The notes beneath the pieces were generated by a model. The model saw only the letters and a program-made list of their open reading frames with translations. It did no database searches and was not told the DNA's origin. DNA of 64,000 nt from Pseudomonas sp. Q11. GTDB taxonomy: Bacteria > Pseudomonadota > Gammaproteobacteria > Pseudomonadales > Pseudomonadaceae. Within the stretch, counting starts at the first letter, position 1, and each line of letters starts with the position of its first letter. Below, piece after piece: positions 10,149 to 21,759 of the stretch. Where the stretch lies: NCBI RefSeq assembly GCF_024494355.1, contig NZ_JAKNQY010000003.1, forward strand, positions 69,666-133,665. The letters are read 5' to 3'. The position numbers and the translations under genes were made by a program.

Positions 10149-12107
10149 TCAAGCCCTGAACTGCCCCAGGCTCGCCTTCAACTGCGCCGCCAAACTATCC
10201 AATACCTTGCCACTGGCCGTGGTCTCGACCACGGCCTGGGCCGCTTTCTCGGCCTGGGCGTGAATGGTTTCCACCCGCCCGCGTACCGCTTGCGCGCCTT
10301 GAGCCTGATGAGCCGCCGCTTGCGTCGCCAGACCGATGGCCGCATGCACCTGCTCTACGGAGGTCTGTACCGTCTGCTGCAAACGCGCGCTGTCACGCAG
10401 CACCAACAACCCTTCGCTGGCCTGGCGCCCGGCTTGGCCGATGGCGGCTACCGCCTCGCGCGCGCCCTGCTGCAGCGCGACAATATGAGCCTGGATGTCG
10501 CCGGTCGAACTCTGTGTCTTGCTCGCCAGCGCCCGCACCTCGTCCGCCACCACCGCGAACCCGCGCCCGGTTTCCCCGGCCCGCGCCGCTTCGATGGCCG
10601 CGTTCAAGGCCAGCAGATTGGTTTGTTCGGCAATGCCGTGGATGACGGTGAGCACCACTTCGATCTGCTCGCTCTGCTGCGCCAGCCGCTCGATGACTTT
10701 CGCCCCTGTGTCGACCTGCCCGGCCAGCGCCTCGATTAAACCGCCGACTTTGGCCGAGGTTCGGGTGTTTTCGTCGGTGGCCTTACGGATTTCCACTACC
10801 TGCTGCAAGGCAGCCTGCATCGCATGGCTTTCCGATTGCGCTTCGTCGGCCATCTGCGACAGCGCCCGCAGGCTCTCAGCCACTTCATCACGCTGCATCC
10901 CCGCCGCCGCATCGGCACCGGAGTTGCGCAAGGTCATGGCACCGATTTCCACGCCAGTACGCTGGGCCACATCACCCGCTTCTCGCACAATAGGCTGCAA
11001 CTTATCCACAAAACGATTGACCGCCGAGGCCATGTCGCCAATTTCATCCTTGCTGTTGATTTGCACACGCTTGGTCAGGTCGCCCTCGCCTGCCGCCAGG
11101 TCGTTCATCGCGGCAATCAACAGTTTCAAGCGATTGACCACTCGGCGTCCCAGCACCACAGCCAACAGCAACAGCACGCCAAAACCCACCACCGCCAGAC
11201 CCAGACCGATGCGCCAGCGCAAAGTGCCCGCAGCATCCTGCACGGTGGTCGCGGTGTTGGCCTGCATTTGCGTGGCCGTGGCCTGAGCCGACTCCAGGCG
11301 ACTGCGCATCGCAGTGGCACTGTCGGCTGCCGCACCCTTGAGGCTATCCCCGACCAACTGATCACCACTGGCTATCAGGGCCGAGAAGCGTTGGTCCAGC
11401 GCCTTCAGGTCGGCTTCAACGGAGGCCGTGGAAACACCCATCAACACCTTGCCGATCTCTACGCCGTTGGGGCTGATCGATGCTTCAAGGTAATACACCG
11501 AGGGATCGTTCTTCGCCGCATCCAGCACCTTGTCCAGCGCCCGGTCGCCCTTGCCTTTCTCCAGCAAAGCCTTGTTGATCGGGTTTTGCCGATTCAGGTA
11601 GCGGGTCAGATGCTGGCCGGTGGCGTCGTCATAAATGACGAAGAGTACGTTGGGATTGCGCTGGGCCCGACGGGCAAACTCGGAGAGGGCCGGCACGTCG
11701 CTGTCCCACATGGCGCGCGGCGCGACCGAAGCCAGGAGCTGCGCCATATCATTGGCGGAGTCCTTGAGCGATTTTTCCAGCGTCGCGCGCAACTGCGCCT
11801 GTTCATCCTTCAAACGGGTGGATAAACCGGCGGTGAGACGTTGGCGGGTGCTGGTAGACAAACTGTCCAGGCTTGAGGTGACTTCACGCCCGGCCTGCTC
11901 CAGTTCGCCAGACAACTTTTGACTGTCGCCCCCGAGCCGAGCCTCTAGATCGGCCTCCAGCGCAGTGACCGTGCTTCGCGTCAGCGCGACAGCCACCAGG
12001 ACCTGCACCAAAAGGGCGACACCAAGGGTAACGAATACGGGCCGCAACAGGCGGCTTTGTAACAATGAGAGAACGGCCGACACAGGGAATCCCTCTACTA
12101 ACGCCAT
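10149..12107 (-). CDS. Methyl-accepting chemotaxis protein
   Basis: The 652-residue transmembrane receptor has a first membrane helix at about 22-43 and a periplasmic sensor region of about 260 residues, probably CACHE-like (contains [16 protein letters not shown] and [20 protein letters not shown]). A second helix [20 protein letters not shown] lies at about 305-325. HAMP follows (about 328-380), then a methyl-accepting coiled coil with the signalling hairpin [18 protein letters not shown] (about 494-511). No CheR/CheB-binding pentapeptide is visible at the C-terminus (ends LGQFRA). The ligand cannot be told from the sequence. It is a single gene in an otherwise housekeeping neighbourhood. 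Confidence 0.95.
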   Translation of the reverse strand: MALVEGFPVSAVLSLLQSRLLRPVFVTLGVALLVQVLVAVALTRSTVTALEADLEARLGGDSQKLSGELEQAGREVTSSLDSLSTSTRQRLTAGLSTRLKDEQAQLRATLEKSLKDSANDMAQLLASVAPRAMWDSDVPALSEFARRAQRNPNVLFVIYDDATGQHLTRYLNRQNPINKALLEKGKGDRALDKVLDAAKNDPSVYYLEASISPNGVEIGKVLMGVSTASVEADLKALDQRFSALIASGDQLVGDSLKGAAADSATAMRSRLESAQATATQMQANTATTVQDAAGTLRWRIGLGLAVVGFGVLLLLAVVLGRRVVNRLKLLIAAMNDLAAGEGDLTKRVQINSKDEIGDMASAVNRFVDKLQPIVREAGDVAQRTGVEIGAMTLRNSGADAAAGMQRDEVAESLRALSQMADEAQSESHAMQAALQQVVEIRKATDENTRTSAKVGGLIEALAGQVDTGAKVIERLAQQSEQIEVVLTVIHGIAEQTNLLALNAAIEAARAGETGRGFAVVADEVRALASKTQSSTGDIQAHIVALQQGAREAVAAIGQAGRQASEGLLVLRDSARLQQTVQTSVEQVHAAIGLATQAAAHQAQGAQAVRGRVETIHAQAEKAAQAVVETTASGKVLDSLAAQLKASLGQFRA

Positions 12108-12188
12108 TAAATTGCTAGCACTTCAAAAAAAGCACTTATTATTTAAGCTGTATAGCAAGTGTCGTGCCGCCTGGCAGCCAGATATGAC

Positions 12189-12219
12189 AAAGGACCCAAA
12201 CAAGGGTCCTTTGTTTTTT
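12189..12219. terminator. Terminator-like hairpin after purA
   Basis: A 9-11 bp stem (aaaggaccc/gggtccttt, loop aaacaa) lies just beyond the purA stop. The T6 run is on the plus strand side, where no gene is present. On the minus strand, which carries purA transcription, the tail is only tttgtcat. It probably terminates purA, but the polarity is odd. Confidence 0.55.
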
Positions 12220-12233
12220 ACATCAACGACTTA

Positions 12234-13580
<1,347 letters not shown>

Positions 13581-14768
13581 TCAAGAAGCCAGCGGCAATA
13601 CTTGCCAAAGCCCGTTCTGCTGAATCAATTGCCGGTCGCAGTCCGCTTCACGGGCGGCGGCCAAAGGCTGCCCAGGCAAGGCCTGGACGACACGCTGACC
13701 CTCACTGCGCAACTGGCAGACCGTCTGCCAGAGTGCTGCATCCGTACTGTCGGGCATCCAGATACCGCCAGACGGTAGCTCGACCTCAGCACGCCCCAGG
13801 GTCACCAGGGTTTTCAAATCGGTAGAGAAGCCGGTTGCCGGACGGGCACGACCGAAGTCGGCGCCGATATCGTCGTAGCGACCACCTTGGGCGATGGACT
13901 GACCAACGCCTGGTACAAACACCGCGAAAACTACGCCAGTGTGGTAGTGATAACCGCGCAATTCGCCCAGATCGAAATACAGCGGCAACTCAGGAAAACG
14001 CACCGACAGGCGCTCGGCAATCGCCAGCAAATCGTCCAGTGCCGCGAGCACCGGTGCCGGCGCATGGGCGAGCCGTTCGCGGGCTGCAGCCAGCACTTCG
14101 CGACCTCCGCAGAGGTCTACCAGCGCCCGCAACATGCCGGACAGATCGGCCGGCAGGCCTTCGGTCAGACTGATCACTTCATCGATGGCCTTGCGCTGCA
14201 AGGCATCGAACAACTGCTGCTCCACTTCGCCCGACAAACCGGCCGCCCGCGCCAGGCCACGATAGATGCCGACATGGCCCAGGTCCATGTGGACATCCGG
14301 TACGTCGGCCAGTTGCAGCATGGCAAGCATCAGGCTGATGACTTCCACATCACTGCTCGGGCTGGCGTCGCCATACAACTCGGCGCCCAGCTGGATCGGG
14401 CTGCGCGAAGACGACAGGGCGCGCGGCTGGGCGTGCAGCACGCTGCCGGCGTAGCACAGGCGACTCGGGCCTTCACGACGCAGGGTGTGGGCGTCGATAC
14501 GCGCTACCTGCGGCGTGATGTCAGCACGAAAGCCCATCTGCCGGCCCGACTGCGGGTCGATAACCTTGAAGGTACGCAGATCCAGGTCCTGGCCCGCGCC
14601 GGTCAGCAGGGATTCCAGGTACTCGATATGCGGGGTAACGACGAATTCGTAACCCCAGCTCTGGAACAGATCCAACACCTGCCGACGCGCTACTTCGATG
14701 CGCGCAGCTTCCGGTGGCAGTACTTCTTCGATGCCATCTGGCAGCAGCCAGCGGTCTACCGTTGCCAT
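13581..14768 (-). CDS. hisZ: ATP phosphoribosyltransferase regulatory subunit
   Basis: The 395-residue HisS-like protein begins [20 protein letters not shown], a typical HisZ opening. It has the motif 2-like segment [19 protein letters not shown] and [19 protein letters not shown]. It is a catalytically inactive histidyl-tRNA synthetase paralogue that pairs with the short form of HisG for the first step of histidine synthesis. HisG is not in this window. It lies upstream of purA, as in other Pseudomonas. Confidence 0.96.
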   Translation of the reverse strand: MATVDRWLLPDGIEEVLPPEAARIEVARRQVLDLFQSWGYEFVVTPHIEYLESLLTGAGQDLDLRTFKVIDPQSGRQMGFRADITPQVARIDAHTLRREGPSRLCYAGSVLHAQPRALSSSRSPIQLGAELYGDASPSSDVEVISLMLAMLQLADVPDVHMDLGHVGIYRGLARAAGLSGEVEQQLFDALQRKAIDEVISLTEGLPADLSGMLRALVDLCGGREVLAAARERLAHAPAPVLAALDDLLAIAERLSVRFPELPLYFDLGELRGYHYHTGVVFAVFVPGVGQSIAQGGRYDDIGADFGRARPATGFSTDLKTLVTLGRAEVELPSGGIWMPDSTDAALWQTVCQLRSEGQRVVQALPGQPLAAAREADCDRQLIQQNGLWQVLPLAS

Positions 14769-15081
14769 TACGCCATTCCCCTATGGTCCGGGCGGCCAGC
14801 CCTCGGGCAAGCCTTGAGTGAAGCAGAAAATGCTCCGTCCACGCGCAAACCCCGCGCATGAGCAACGTGACGAATGGCCTGTAGTCGGCCTCGCCAAGCA
14901 CTTTCCTCGAAAAACCTGTCGAGTCGTACAACCCGACGCCTGCAACCAAAACCGCAATCGAACGTGCAGACGCAAAAAAGCCGGGAATTTCCCGGCTGCC
15001 GCATCATACACACGTTTTCCCAAAGGATCACCCCGCCCGACGCTTTAGCCGCCGGGCGGAGTGTTTCAGGTCAACGTCGCA
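14769..15081. other. hflC-hisZ intergenic region, no gene found
   Basis: This 313-base stretch holds a strong terminator at 14973-14998 and a second hairpin at 15033-15059 (ccgcccg/cgggcgg). The rest is presumably the hisZ leader. I looked on the minus strand for a small YjeT/DUF2065 membrane protein, which in E. coli sits between hflC and purA, and found no hydrophobic ORF. The short ORFs present look like noise. Confidence 0.7.
14973..14998 (-). terminator. Terminator of the hfq-hflX-hflK-hflC transcript
   Basis: On the minus strand GCCGGGAAATTCCCGGC forms a GC-rich stem followed immediately by TTTTTTGCG. It is a textbook intrinsic terminator about 85 bases after the hflC stop. Confidence 0.9.
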
Positions 15082-15951
15082 TCAAGGCTTGGACTTTTCC
15101 AGGTACTGGAAGAAGTCGCTGCTTGGGTCAAGGACCAAGACGTCGGATTTGTCCGCAAAACTTTCACGGTAGGCACGCAGGCTACGATAAAACGCGTAGA
15201 ACTCCTGATCCTGACCGTAGGCCTGGGCGTAGATCGAAGCGGCCTGGGCATCACCATCACCGCGCAGCTCTTCCGATTCACGATAAGCCTCGGCCAACAA
15301 CACGCGACGCTGGCGATCGGCGTCGGCACGGATGCCTTCAGCCAGTTCGTTACCCTTGGCGCGGTGCTCGCGAGCTTCGCGCTCACGCTCGGTGCTCATC
15401 CGCTCGAACACACTGCGGTTCACCTCCTTCGGCAGGTCAATGGCCTTGACCCGGACATCGACAACTTCGATACCCAGCTCTTTTTCCGCCATTGCGTTCA
15501 GCGAACGGGTGATGTCGGCCATGAGCGCATCACGCTCACCGGACACGACTTCATGCAGCGTGCGCTTACCGAACTGGTCACGCAGGCCCGATTCCAGACG
15601 ACGGGACAGACGCTCGTCGGCGATCTGCTTGAGGCCGGAAGTCGCGGTGTAGAAGCGCTCGGCATCTTTCACGCGCCACTTGGCGTAGGCGTCCACCATC
15701 ACGGCTTTCTTTTCCAGCGTCAGGAAGCGTTGTGTCGGCGCATCCAGCGTCATCAGGCGGCCATCGAACTTGCGCACCTTGTTGACGTACGGCACCTTCA
15801 CATGCAGGCCCGGCTGGACATCCGCCTCGACCACGCGACCGAATTGCAGTAACACCGCACGCTCGGTCTGAGCCACGATGTAGAAGCAGTTCCAGGCAGC
15901 GATCGCCACGACGACACCGACAATAAGGGCGATCAGCGATTTATTGCTCAT
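15082..15951 (-). CDS. hflC: HflC, FtsH protease modulator
   Basis: The 289-residue protein has one N-terminal membrane helix (LIALIVGVVVAIAAWNCFYI, about 6-25) and a band-7/SPFH domain (RAVLLQFGRVVEADVQPGLH onward). An extended coiled coil follows (EREREAREHRAKGNELAEGI). It forms with HflK a large periplasm-facing cage around FtsH and controls its proteolysis. Its ATG overlaps the hflK stop by one base (TGATG), showing translational coupling. Confidence 0.97.
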   Translation of the reverse strand: MSNKSLIALIVGVVVAIAAWNCFYIVAQTERAVLLQFGRVVEADVQPGLHVKVPYVNKVRKFDGRLMTLDAPTQRFLTLEKKAVMVDAYAKWRVKDAERFYTATSGLKQIADERLSRRLESGLRDQFGKRTLHEVVSGERDALMADITRSLNAMAEKELGIEVVDVRVKAIDLPKEVNRSVFERMSTEREREAREHRAKGNELAEGIRADADRQRRVLLAEAYRESEELRGDGDAQAASIYAQAYGQDQEFYAFYRSLRAYRESFADKSDVLVLDPSSDFFQYLEKSKP

Positions 15952-17123
15952 CAGCGACTCTCCCTGGTACGTGCTTGCTGTTGCTGCTGCTCCGCCGCCG
16001 CGCGGGCATTGGCTTCATTGCTGACGGCGGCTGTGCTGGACGACGGCGTGCCGCTTTTACGACCTCCTTCGACCATCTTGTCCAACGGCAAGTACAGCAG
16101 ATTGCTCTGGCCGTTCTTGTTGCCGGTCACGAGGACCTTGCTGGTGTTGCTGAAGACTTCCTGCATGGTGTCCAGGTAGAGACGCTCGCGGGTCACTTCA
16201 GGCGCCTTGCGATACTCGGCCACCAGCTTGGTGAAGCGGTCCGCCTCACCCTTGGCACGGGAGACCACTTCGTCGCGGTAACCGTTGGCATCTTCAATGA
16301 TGCGCTGGGCCTGACCACGAGCTTCCGGCACGACTCCGTTGGCGTAGGTCTCGGCCTGGTTGCGCGAACGCTGCTCGTCTTCACGGGCACGGATCACGTC
16401 ATCGAAGGCTTCCTGGACTTCACGCGGTGCCGCTGCGCTCTGAACGTTGACCTGGGTAACGGTGATACCGGTGCGATAGGTGTCGAGGAACCGTTGCAGG
16501 CGCTCCTTGATTTCGCTGGCCATCAACTCACGACCTTCAGTCAGCACCTGGTCCATCGCGGTGGAACCCACCACATGGCGCAAGGCGCTTTCAGTTGCGT
16601 GCTGCAGGCTGATTTCCGGCTGGTCGACGTTCAGGACGAAGTCTTGCAGATTGGAGATCTTGTATTGCACGGTCAGCGGCACTTCGACGATGTTTTCGTC
16701 TTCAGTGAGCATCTGGCCCTGCTTGGTGTAGGCACGCTCACGCGTGACGTTTTCCATGAACTTCTTGTCGATCGGCGGGAAATAGATATTCAGGCCCGGC
16801 CCGACAGTTTCGTAGTACTTGCCAAAGCGCAGCACTACAGCCTGCTCTTGCTCGTCCACGACATAAACCGCGCTATACAGCCAGACAGCCGCGAGCACAA
16901 CGAGACCGATGCCGAGCAGGCCGAAACCGCCGCCCTTGCCCGAACGTCCACCACCATCGTCACCGCGTTTCTTACCACCACCGAACAAACCGTTCAGGCT
17001 TTCCTGCAGCTTTCGGAAGGCCTCGTCGAGATCCGGCGGTCCCTTGCGGTCGCCGTTGTTACGACGTTTGCCACCCCAGGGATCCTGATTATTCGAGTTG
17101 CCACCCGGCTCATTCCAAGCCAT
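15951..17123 (-). CDS. hflK: HflK, FtsH protease modulator
   Basis: From the ATG at 17123 (MAWNEPGGNSNNQDPWGGK) the product is 390 residues. A ggag sequence stands before this ATG, and the longer open frame upstream overlaps hflX without family support. The protein has a Gly/Asn-rich cytosolic N-terminus, a membrane helix GLLGIGLVVLAAVWLYSAV (about 77-95), a band-7 domain beginning VVDEQEQAVVLRFGKYYE and a Gln/Ala-rich C-terminal tail. It works as a heteromultimer with HflC on FtsH. Confidence 0.96.
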   Translation of the reverse strand: MAWNEPGGNSNNQDPWGGKRRNNGDRKGPPDLDEAFRKLQESLNGLFGGGKKRGDDGGGRSGKGGGFGLLGIGLVVLAAVWLYSAVYVVDEQEQAVVLRFGKYYETVGPGLNIYFPPIDKKFMENVTRERAYTKQGQMLTEDENIVEVPLTVQYKISNLQDFVLNVDQPEISLQHATESALRHVVGSTAMDQVLTEGRELMASEIKERLQRFLDTYRTGITVTQVNVQSAAAPREVQEAFDDVIRAREDEQRSRNQAETYANGVVPEARGQAQRIIEDANGYRDEVVSRAKGEADRFTKLVAEYRKAPEVTRERLYLDTMQEVFSNTSKVLVTGNKNGQSNLLYLPLDKMVEGGRKSGTPSSSTAAVSNEANARAAAEQQQQQARTRESR

Positions 17124-17208
17124 AGCGCTCTCCATCTGATAAAGCAAAGACGCACCCACGGCGCGCCGACCAATGCTACAGAATGCCTGACACAGCTTTC
17201 TCAGGCTT

Positions 17209-18510
17209 TTATTGCAAAGTGTGTTGCTCGATGAATTCCATCGGCTGCAGCCCTTCGCGACTGACCAGTCGATTGAGCTCCGCCCGAGGCAGGCGAACCG
17301 CCAGCAGGCAGATGCCTTCTTCGTCGTGTTCTTCTTTCTGCACCGCTCCGAGCTCAAAGAACTGGGCCCGCAGCCGGGCAAAACGTTGCGGCAACTTCAG
17401 CGTGCCGACAAACAGGTCGTTGCCCAACAGCTCCGCCACGGCCTGCTTGAGCAGATCCAGACCAGAACCGTCGCGGGCCGACAGCCAGACCCGCTGCGGC
17501 TTGCCATCGGCATCGCGCTGGATCTGCGGGTCCACGCCTTCGAGCAAATCGAGTTTGTTGTATACCTCGAGGATCGGCAAGTCCTGGGCGCCGATCTCGC
17601 CCAGCACCACCATGACCTGCTCGATCTGCAGCATCCGGTCCGGCTCGGCGGCATCGATCACGTGCAGCAGCAGGTCGGAGTTGCTCGACTCTTCGAGCGT
17701 AGCCCGAAAAGCCTCGACCAGCTTATGCGGCAGGTGCCGAATGAAGCCCACGGTGTCGGCCAGCACAATCGGCCCGAGGTCGTCCAGATCGAGCCGGCGC
17801 AGGGTCGGATCGAGCGTGGCGAACAACTGGTCGGCGGCGTAGACGTCGGATTGGGTCACGTTATTGAACAGCGTCGATTTACCGGCGTTGGTATAACCCA
17901 CCAGTGAAACCGTCGGGATATCAGCACGCTTGCGGCCGCGTCGTGATTGCTCACGCTGGCTGCGGACCTTTTCCAGGCGCCCCTTGATCTGGCGCAGGCG
18001 AACCCGCAGCAGACGCCGGTCGGTTTCCAGCTGGGTCTCACCCGGACCGCGCAGACCGATACCGCCCTTCTGCCGCTCAAGGTGGGTCCAGCCACGAACC
18101 AGCCGCGTACTCATGTGTTCAAGCTGGGCCAGTTCGACCTGGAGCTTGCCTTCATGGGTACGGGCGCGTTGGGCGAAGATGTCGAGAATCAGCCCTGTGC
18201 GGTCGATCACGCGACACTCGAACACACGTTCAAGGTTACGTTCCTGACTTGGCGTGAGGATGTGATTGAAAATCACCAGGTCGACCTGCTCGGTTTTGAC
18301 CAGGTCGCGCAATTCCTCGACCTTGCCGCTGCCAATCAGGTATTTGGCGGTTGGCCGATGACGCGGCACGTTAAAAAACGCGACGGTCTCGGCGCCGGCC
18401 GAAAGTGCCAATTCCTGAAACTCCTGCGGATCTTCGCGCGCCTCAGGGTCTTGTCCATCCAAGTGAACGAGAATGGCCCGCTCACCCCCACCGTGGCGCT
18501 CAAAGAACAA
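17209..18510 (-). CDS. hflX: GTPase HflX (ribosome-associated)
   Basis: The 433-residue protein has an N-terminal HflX domain (GSGKVEELRDLVKTEQVDLV) with a helical linker. A G domain follows with G1 GYTNAGKSTLFN (about 204-215), G3 region LADTVGFIRHLP and G4 NKLDLL, and then a C-terminal domain. HflX splits stalled ribosomes, especially after heat shock. It lies 12 bases after hfq and 85 before hflK in the conserved hfq-hflX-hflK-hflC order. Confidence 0.97.
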   Translation of the reverse strand: MFFERHGGGERAILVHLDGQDPEAREDPQEFQELALSAGAETVAFFNVPRHRPTAKYLIGSGKVEELRDLVKTEQVDLVIFNHILTPSQERNLERVFECRVIDRTGLILDIFAQRARTHEGKLQVELAQLEHMSTRLVRGWTHLERQKGGIGLRGPGETQLETDRRLLRVRLRQIKGRLEKVRSQREQSRRGRKRADIPTVSLVGYTNAGKSTLFNNVTQSDVYAADQLFATLDPTLRRLDLDDLGPIVLADTVGFIRHLPHKLVEAFRATLEESSNSDLLLHVIDAAEPDRMLQIEQVMVVLGEIGAQDLPILEVYNKLDLLEGVDPQIQRDADGKPQRVWLSARDGSGLDLLKQAVAELLGNDLFVGTLKLPQRFARLRAQFFELGAVQKEEHDEEGICLLAVRLPRAELNRLVSREGLQPMEFIEQHTLQ

Positions 18511-18522
18511 AGGAGACTCCTA

Positions 18523-18783
18523 TCAAGCGTTACCCGGTTCAGCATCACCCGCTTCGGATTCGGTTGCGCTAGGCAGACGAATCGCTCGGACGGGCACTAC
18601 TGTCGAGATCGCGTGCTTGTAGACCATCTGGCTGACGGTGTTCTTCAGAAGGATGACGAACTGGTCGAAAGACTCGATCTGGCCTTGCAGTTTGATCCCG
18701 TTGACCAGATAGATGGACACCCCAACTTTCTCTTTACGTAAAGTGTTCAAGTAAGGGTCTTGTAGCGAATGCCCTTTTGACAT
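18523..18783 (-). CDS. hfq: RNA chaperone Hfq
   Basis: From the ATG at 18783 ([20 protein letters not shown]), preceded by a good aaggag site, the product is 86 residues. The Sm1 motif ([20 protein letters not shown]) and Sm2 ([10 protein letters not shown]) are intact. The C-terminal extension is short and acidic ([15 protein letters not shown]). The hexamer pairs small RNAs with mRNAs, and in Pseudomonas it also represses catabolic mRNAs together with Crc. It follows miaA, as in most gammaproteobacteria. Confidence 0.98.
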   Translation of the reverse strand: MSKGHSLQDPYLNTLRKEKVGVSIYLVNGIKLQGQIESFDQFVILLKNTVSQMVYKHAISTVVPVRAIRLPSATESEAGDAEPGNA

Positions 18784-18874
18784 GTGCCGCACTCCTTTAA
18801 GGATCAATAATTAAAATCGGAATCAGATGGCTTGGGCCGTCACACCCCCAAGGATAGACGGCAATTGCAAGGAC

Positions 18875-19846
18875 TCAGCTCAATATGGAGATGGTCCCAA
18901 GGTATTTCAAGGCGCGTGGCAGATTGTCGCAATCGAGACTGTCAAGCCAGTGCAAGTCAGTCCAGCTGCGCAGCCAGGTGAACTGGCGTTTCGCCAATTG
19001 GCGCGTGGCAATGATTCCACGCTCCTGCATCTCGGCTGACGTCAGCTTGCCGTCCAGATAGTCCCAGACTTGTCGATAACCCACCGCACGTATAGACGGC
19101 AACCCGGCATGCAGGTCACTTCGCTCACGCAGGGCTACGACCTCGTCTATGAATCCCTGTTCCAACATTAATGTGAATCTTTGTTCAATTCGCCGATGCA
19201 GCACTTGCCGGTTCGCCGGAGCGATGGCCAGATTGGCGACAGTATAGGGCAATTGTTGCATTCCCGAAGCGGCTGCTTCAGTACTTTGCGCAGATTGTCG
19301 CTGTCTCAGAGCGGTCATGCTCTGACCGCTGACCCGATAAACCTCCAGCGCCCGACTGAGCCGCTGCGGGTCGTTGGGGTGAATACGCGCTGCCGACTCC
19401 GGGTCGATGACCGCCAATTGTTGGTGCAAAGCTTGCCAGCCAAGGCGCGCAGCCTCTTCTTCGATCTGCGCGCGCACGCTGGGGTCGGCTGCCGGCATGT
19501 CTGCCAGCCCCTCGACCAGGGCCTTGTAATACAGCATCGTGCCGCCCACCAGCAGCGGAATCTTGCCCCTGGCGGTGATTTCGGCCATGGCCTGAAGGGC
19601 ATCACGACGAAAGTCCGCCGCCGAGTAAGCCTCGGCCGGGTCCAGGATGTCGATCAGTCGGTGCGGGAACTCGGCCAGCAGCTCTTTTGACGGTTTTGCG
19701 GTGCCAATGTCCATGCTCCGGTAGACCAGGGCCGAATCGACGCTGATCAGCTCGCAGGGCAGCACCTTGCTCAATTCAATGGCCAGGTCGGTCTTGCCGG
19801 CGGCGGTTGGCCCCATCAGAAAGATCGCAGGTGGTAACTGGCTCAT
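18875..19846 (-). CDS. miaA: tRNA dimethylallyltransferase
   Basis: From the ATG at 19846 ([19 protein letters not shown]) the enzyme has 323 residues. The P-loop GPTAAGKT, the substrate-binding [17 protein letters not shown] and the [18 protein letters not shown] block are conserved. It adds the dimethylallyl group to A37 of tRNAs reading UNN codons. The start overlaps the mutL stop by one base (TGATG), so the long upstream open frame is not needed. Confidence 0.97.
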   Translation of the reverse strand: MSQLPPAIFLMGPTAAGKTDLAIELSKVLPCELISVDSALVYRSMDIGTAKPSKELLAEFPHRLIDILDPAEAYSAADFRRDALQAMAEITARGKIPLLVGGTMLYYKALVEGLADMPAADPSVRAQIEEEAARLGWQALHQQLAVIDPESAARIHPNDPQRLSRALEVYRVSGQSMTALRQRQSAQSTEAAASGMQQLPYTVANLAIAPANRQVLHRRIEQRFTLMLEQGFIDEVVALRERSDLHAGLPSIRAVGYRQVWDYLDGKLTSAEMQERGIIATRQLAKRQFTWLRSWTDLHWLDSLDCDNLPRALKYLGTISILS

Positions 19847-21759
19847 CAACGACCGCGCAGGAACAGTTTGTCCAGGTCGTCCAGGCCCAATTGGGTCCAG
19901 GTCGGCCGGCCATGGTTGCATTGGCCGCTGCGCTCGGTGTTTTCCATGTCGCGCAGCAGGCCGTTCATTTCCGGCAAGGCCAGGCGCCGGTTGGCGCGGA
20001 TTGCGCCGTGGCAGGCCATGGTGCCGAGCAATTCGTTCAGGTGCGCCTGGATCCGGTCGCTGGTGCCGTACTCCATCAGGTCCGCCAGCACGTCGCTGAC
20101 CAGTCGATTGGCCTCGGCCTGCTTCAACAGGGCCGGGATTTGCCGGATTGCCAGGGTTTCCGGGCCCAGGCGCTGCAGCTCAAAACCCAGGCGCTGGAAC
20201 CAGGATACGTGTTCTTCGGCGCAGTCGGCCTCACGCTGGCTGACCGCCAGGGACTCGGGCACCAATAGCGGTTGCCCGCTGAGGCCTTCGCTGGCCATGG
20301 CGATCTTCAGCCGTTCGTACATGATCCGCTCATGGGCGGCGTGCATGTCCACCAGGACCAGGCCCTGGGCATTTTCCGAGAGGATATAAATACCTTTGAG
20401 CTGCGCCAGGGCGTAACCCAGCGGCGGGATATCCCCTTGGCCGTCCGGCAAAGCCGCCGCACCGGTTTCGGGCAAGGGTTTGAAAAACTCACGATAAGCC
20501 GCCTGGGCTTCGGCCGCCGGAACATTCGATTGCGCACGCGGGGTGTATTGGTACTGATAGCCGCTGCCCGCGCCGGTCCCTGCGGCATTGTAGGACGGTT
20601 GGGGCTGGGGTTGCTCCAACAGTGCATTGGCGGCCAGGCGCATTTCGCCCTGGGGTCCGAATTCGCCCGCCTCCAGCCCCGTTGGCCGGACCATGCCGGC
20701 CACTGCCGCCGGTGCCGCCAGTTGATCCTCGGGACGCACATCGCCCAAGGCGCGGTGCAAGGTGCCATAGAGGAAATCGTGCACCATGCGCCCGTCACGA
20801 AAGCGCACTTCATGCTTGGTCGGGTGCACGTTGACGTCCACCACCGCGGGGTCGACTTCGAAAAACAGCACGAAGGTCGGATGCCGGCCGTTGAACAATA
20901 CGTCGCGATAGGCCTGGCGCACCGCGTGGGCCACCAGTTTGTCGCGCACCGCCCGCCCGTTTACGTAGAAGTACTGCAGGTCCGCCTGACTGCGAGAAAA
21001 AGTCGGCAGCCCGACCCAACCCCAGAGGTGCAGGCCATTGCGCTCCACTTCGATGGGCAGAGCCTGTTCCAGGAACCCGGCACCGCACACCGCGCCGACG
21101 CGTCGCGCCCGGGCCGCATCATCATGGGCCTCGTGCAGGCTGAGGATGGTCTTGCCGTTGTGGCGCAAATGGAACGCCACGTCAAAACGCGCCAGGGCCA
21201 GGCGCTTGATGACTTCCTGCAAATGATCGAATTCAGTCTTCTCGGCCTTGAGAAACTTGCGTCGGGCCGGGGTATTGAAGAACAGGTCGCGCACTTCCAC
21301 CGAGGTGCCCACCGGATGGGCCGCAGGCTGGACGCGGGACGCCATGTCCCGGCCTTCGGTTTCGACCTGCCAGGCCTGGTCGGCTTCACGGGTACGGGAG
21401 GTGAGTGTCAGGCGCGACACCGAACTGATGGAGGCCAGTGCCTCGCCACGGAACCCCAGGCTCATGACCCGCTCGAGGTCTTCCAGGTCGCGGATCTTGC
21501 TGGTGGCGTGGCGCGCCAGGGCCAATGGCAGGTCGTCGGCAGGGATGCCGCCACCGTCATCGCGCACTCGCAGCAGCTTGACGCCGCCCTGCTCGATATC
21601 CACATCGATGCGTTTGGCCCCGGAGTCGAGACTGTTCTCCAGCAACTCCTTGATGACCGACGCCGGACGCTCGACCACCTCACCGGCGGCGATCTGGTTC
21701 GCCAGCCGGGGGCTGAGCAGTTCGATGCGGGCGTTGCTGCCGGTCAGTTCATCGCTCAT
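19846..21759 (-). CDS. mutL: DNA mismatch repair protein MutL
   Basis: The 637-residue protein has a GHKL ATPase N-terminus: [20 protein letters not shown], then DDGGGI, then [14 protein letters not shown] Gln/Pro-rich linker (about 335-440) follows. The C-terminal dimerisation domain contains [12 protein letters not shown], the metal-binding motif of endonuclease-type MutL, with Met in place of the usual Gln. That variant fits Pseudomonas, which lacks MutH. It couples MutS recognition to strand incision. Its start overlaps the amiB stop. Confidence 0.97.
   Translation of the reverse strand: MSDELTGSNARIELLSPRLANQIAAGEVVERPASVIKELLENSLDSGAKRIDVDIEQGGVKLLRVRDDGGGIPADDLPLALARHATSKIRDLEDLERVMSLGFRGEALASISSVSRLTLTSRTREADQAWQVETEGRDMASRVQPAAHPVGTSVEVRDLFFNTPARRKFLKAEKTEFDHLQEVIKRLALARFDVAFHLRHNGKTILSLHEAHDDAARARRVGAVCGAGFLEQALPIEVERNGLHLWGWVGLPTFSRSQADLQYFYVNGRAVRDKLVAHAVRQAYRDVLFNGRHPTFVLFFEVDPAVVDVNVHPTKHEVRFRDGRMVHDFLYGTLHRALGDVRPEDQLAAPAAVAGMVRPTGLEAGEFGPQGEMRLAANALLEQPQPQPSYNAAGTGAGSGYQYQYTPRAQSNVPAAEAQAAYREFFKPLPETGAAALPDGQGDIPPLGYALAQLKGIYILSENAQGLVLVDMHAAHERIMYERLKIAMASEGLSGQPLLVPESLAVSQREADCAEEHVSWFQRLGFELQRLGPETLAIRQIPALLKQAEANRLVSDVLADLMEYGTSDRIQAHLNELLGTMACHGAIRANRRLALPEMNGLLRDMENTERSGQCNHGRPTWTQLGLDDLDKLFLRGR

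Noticed and set aside
14521..14949. Minus-strand frame of 142 codons starting MVAGVGLYDSTGF as a possible small membrane protein
   Set aside because: It has a chance resemblance to the end of DUF2065 proteins over a few residues, overlaps hisZ, and lacks hydrophobic helices.
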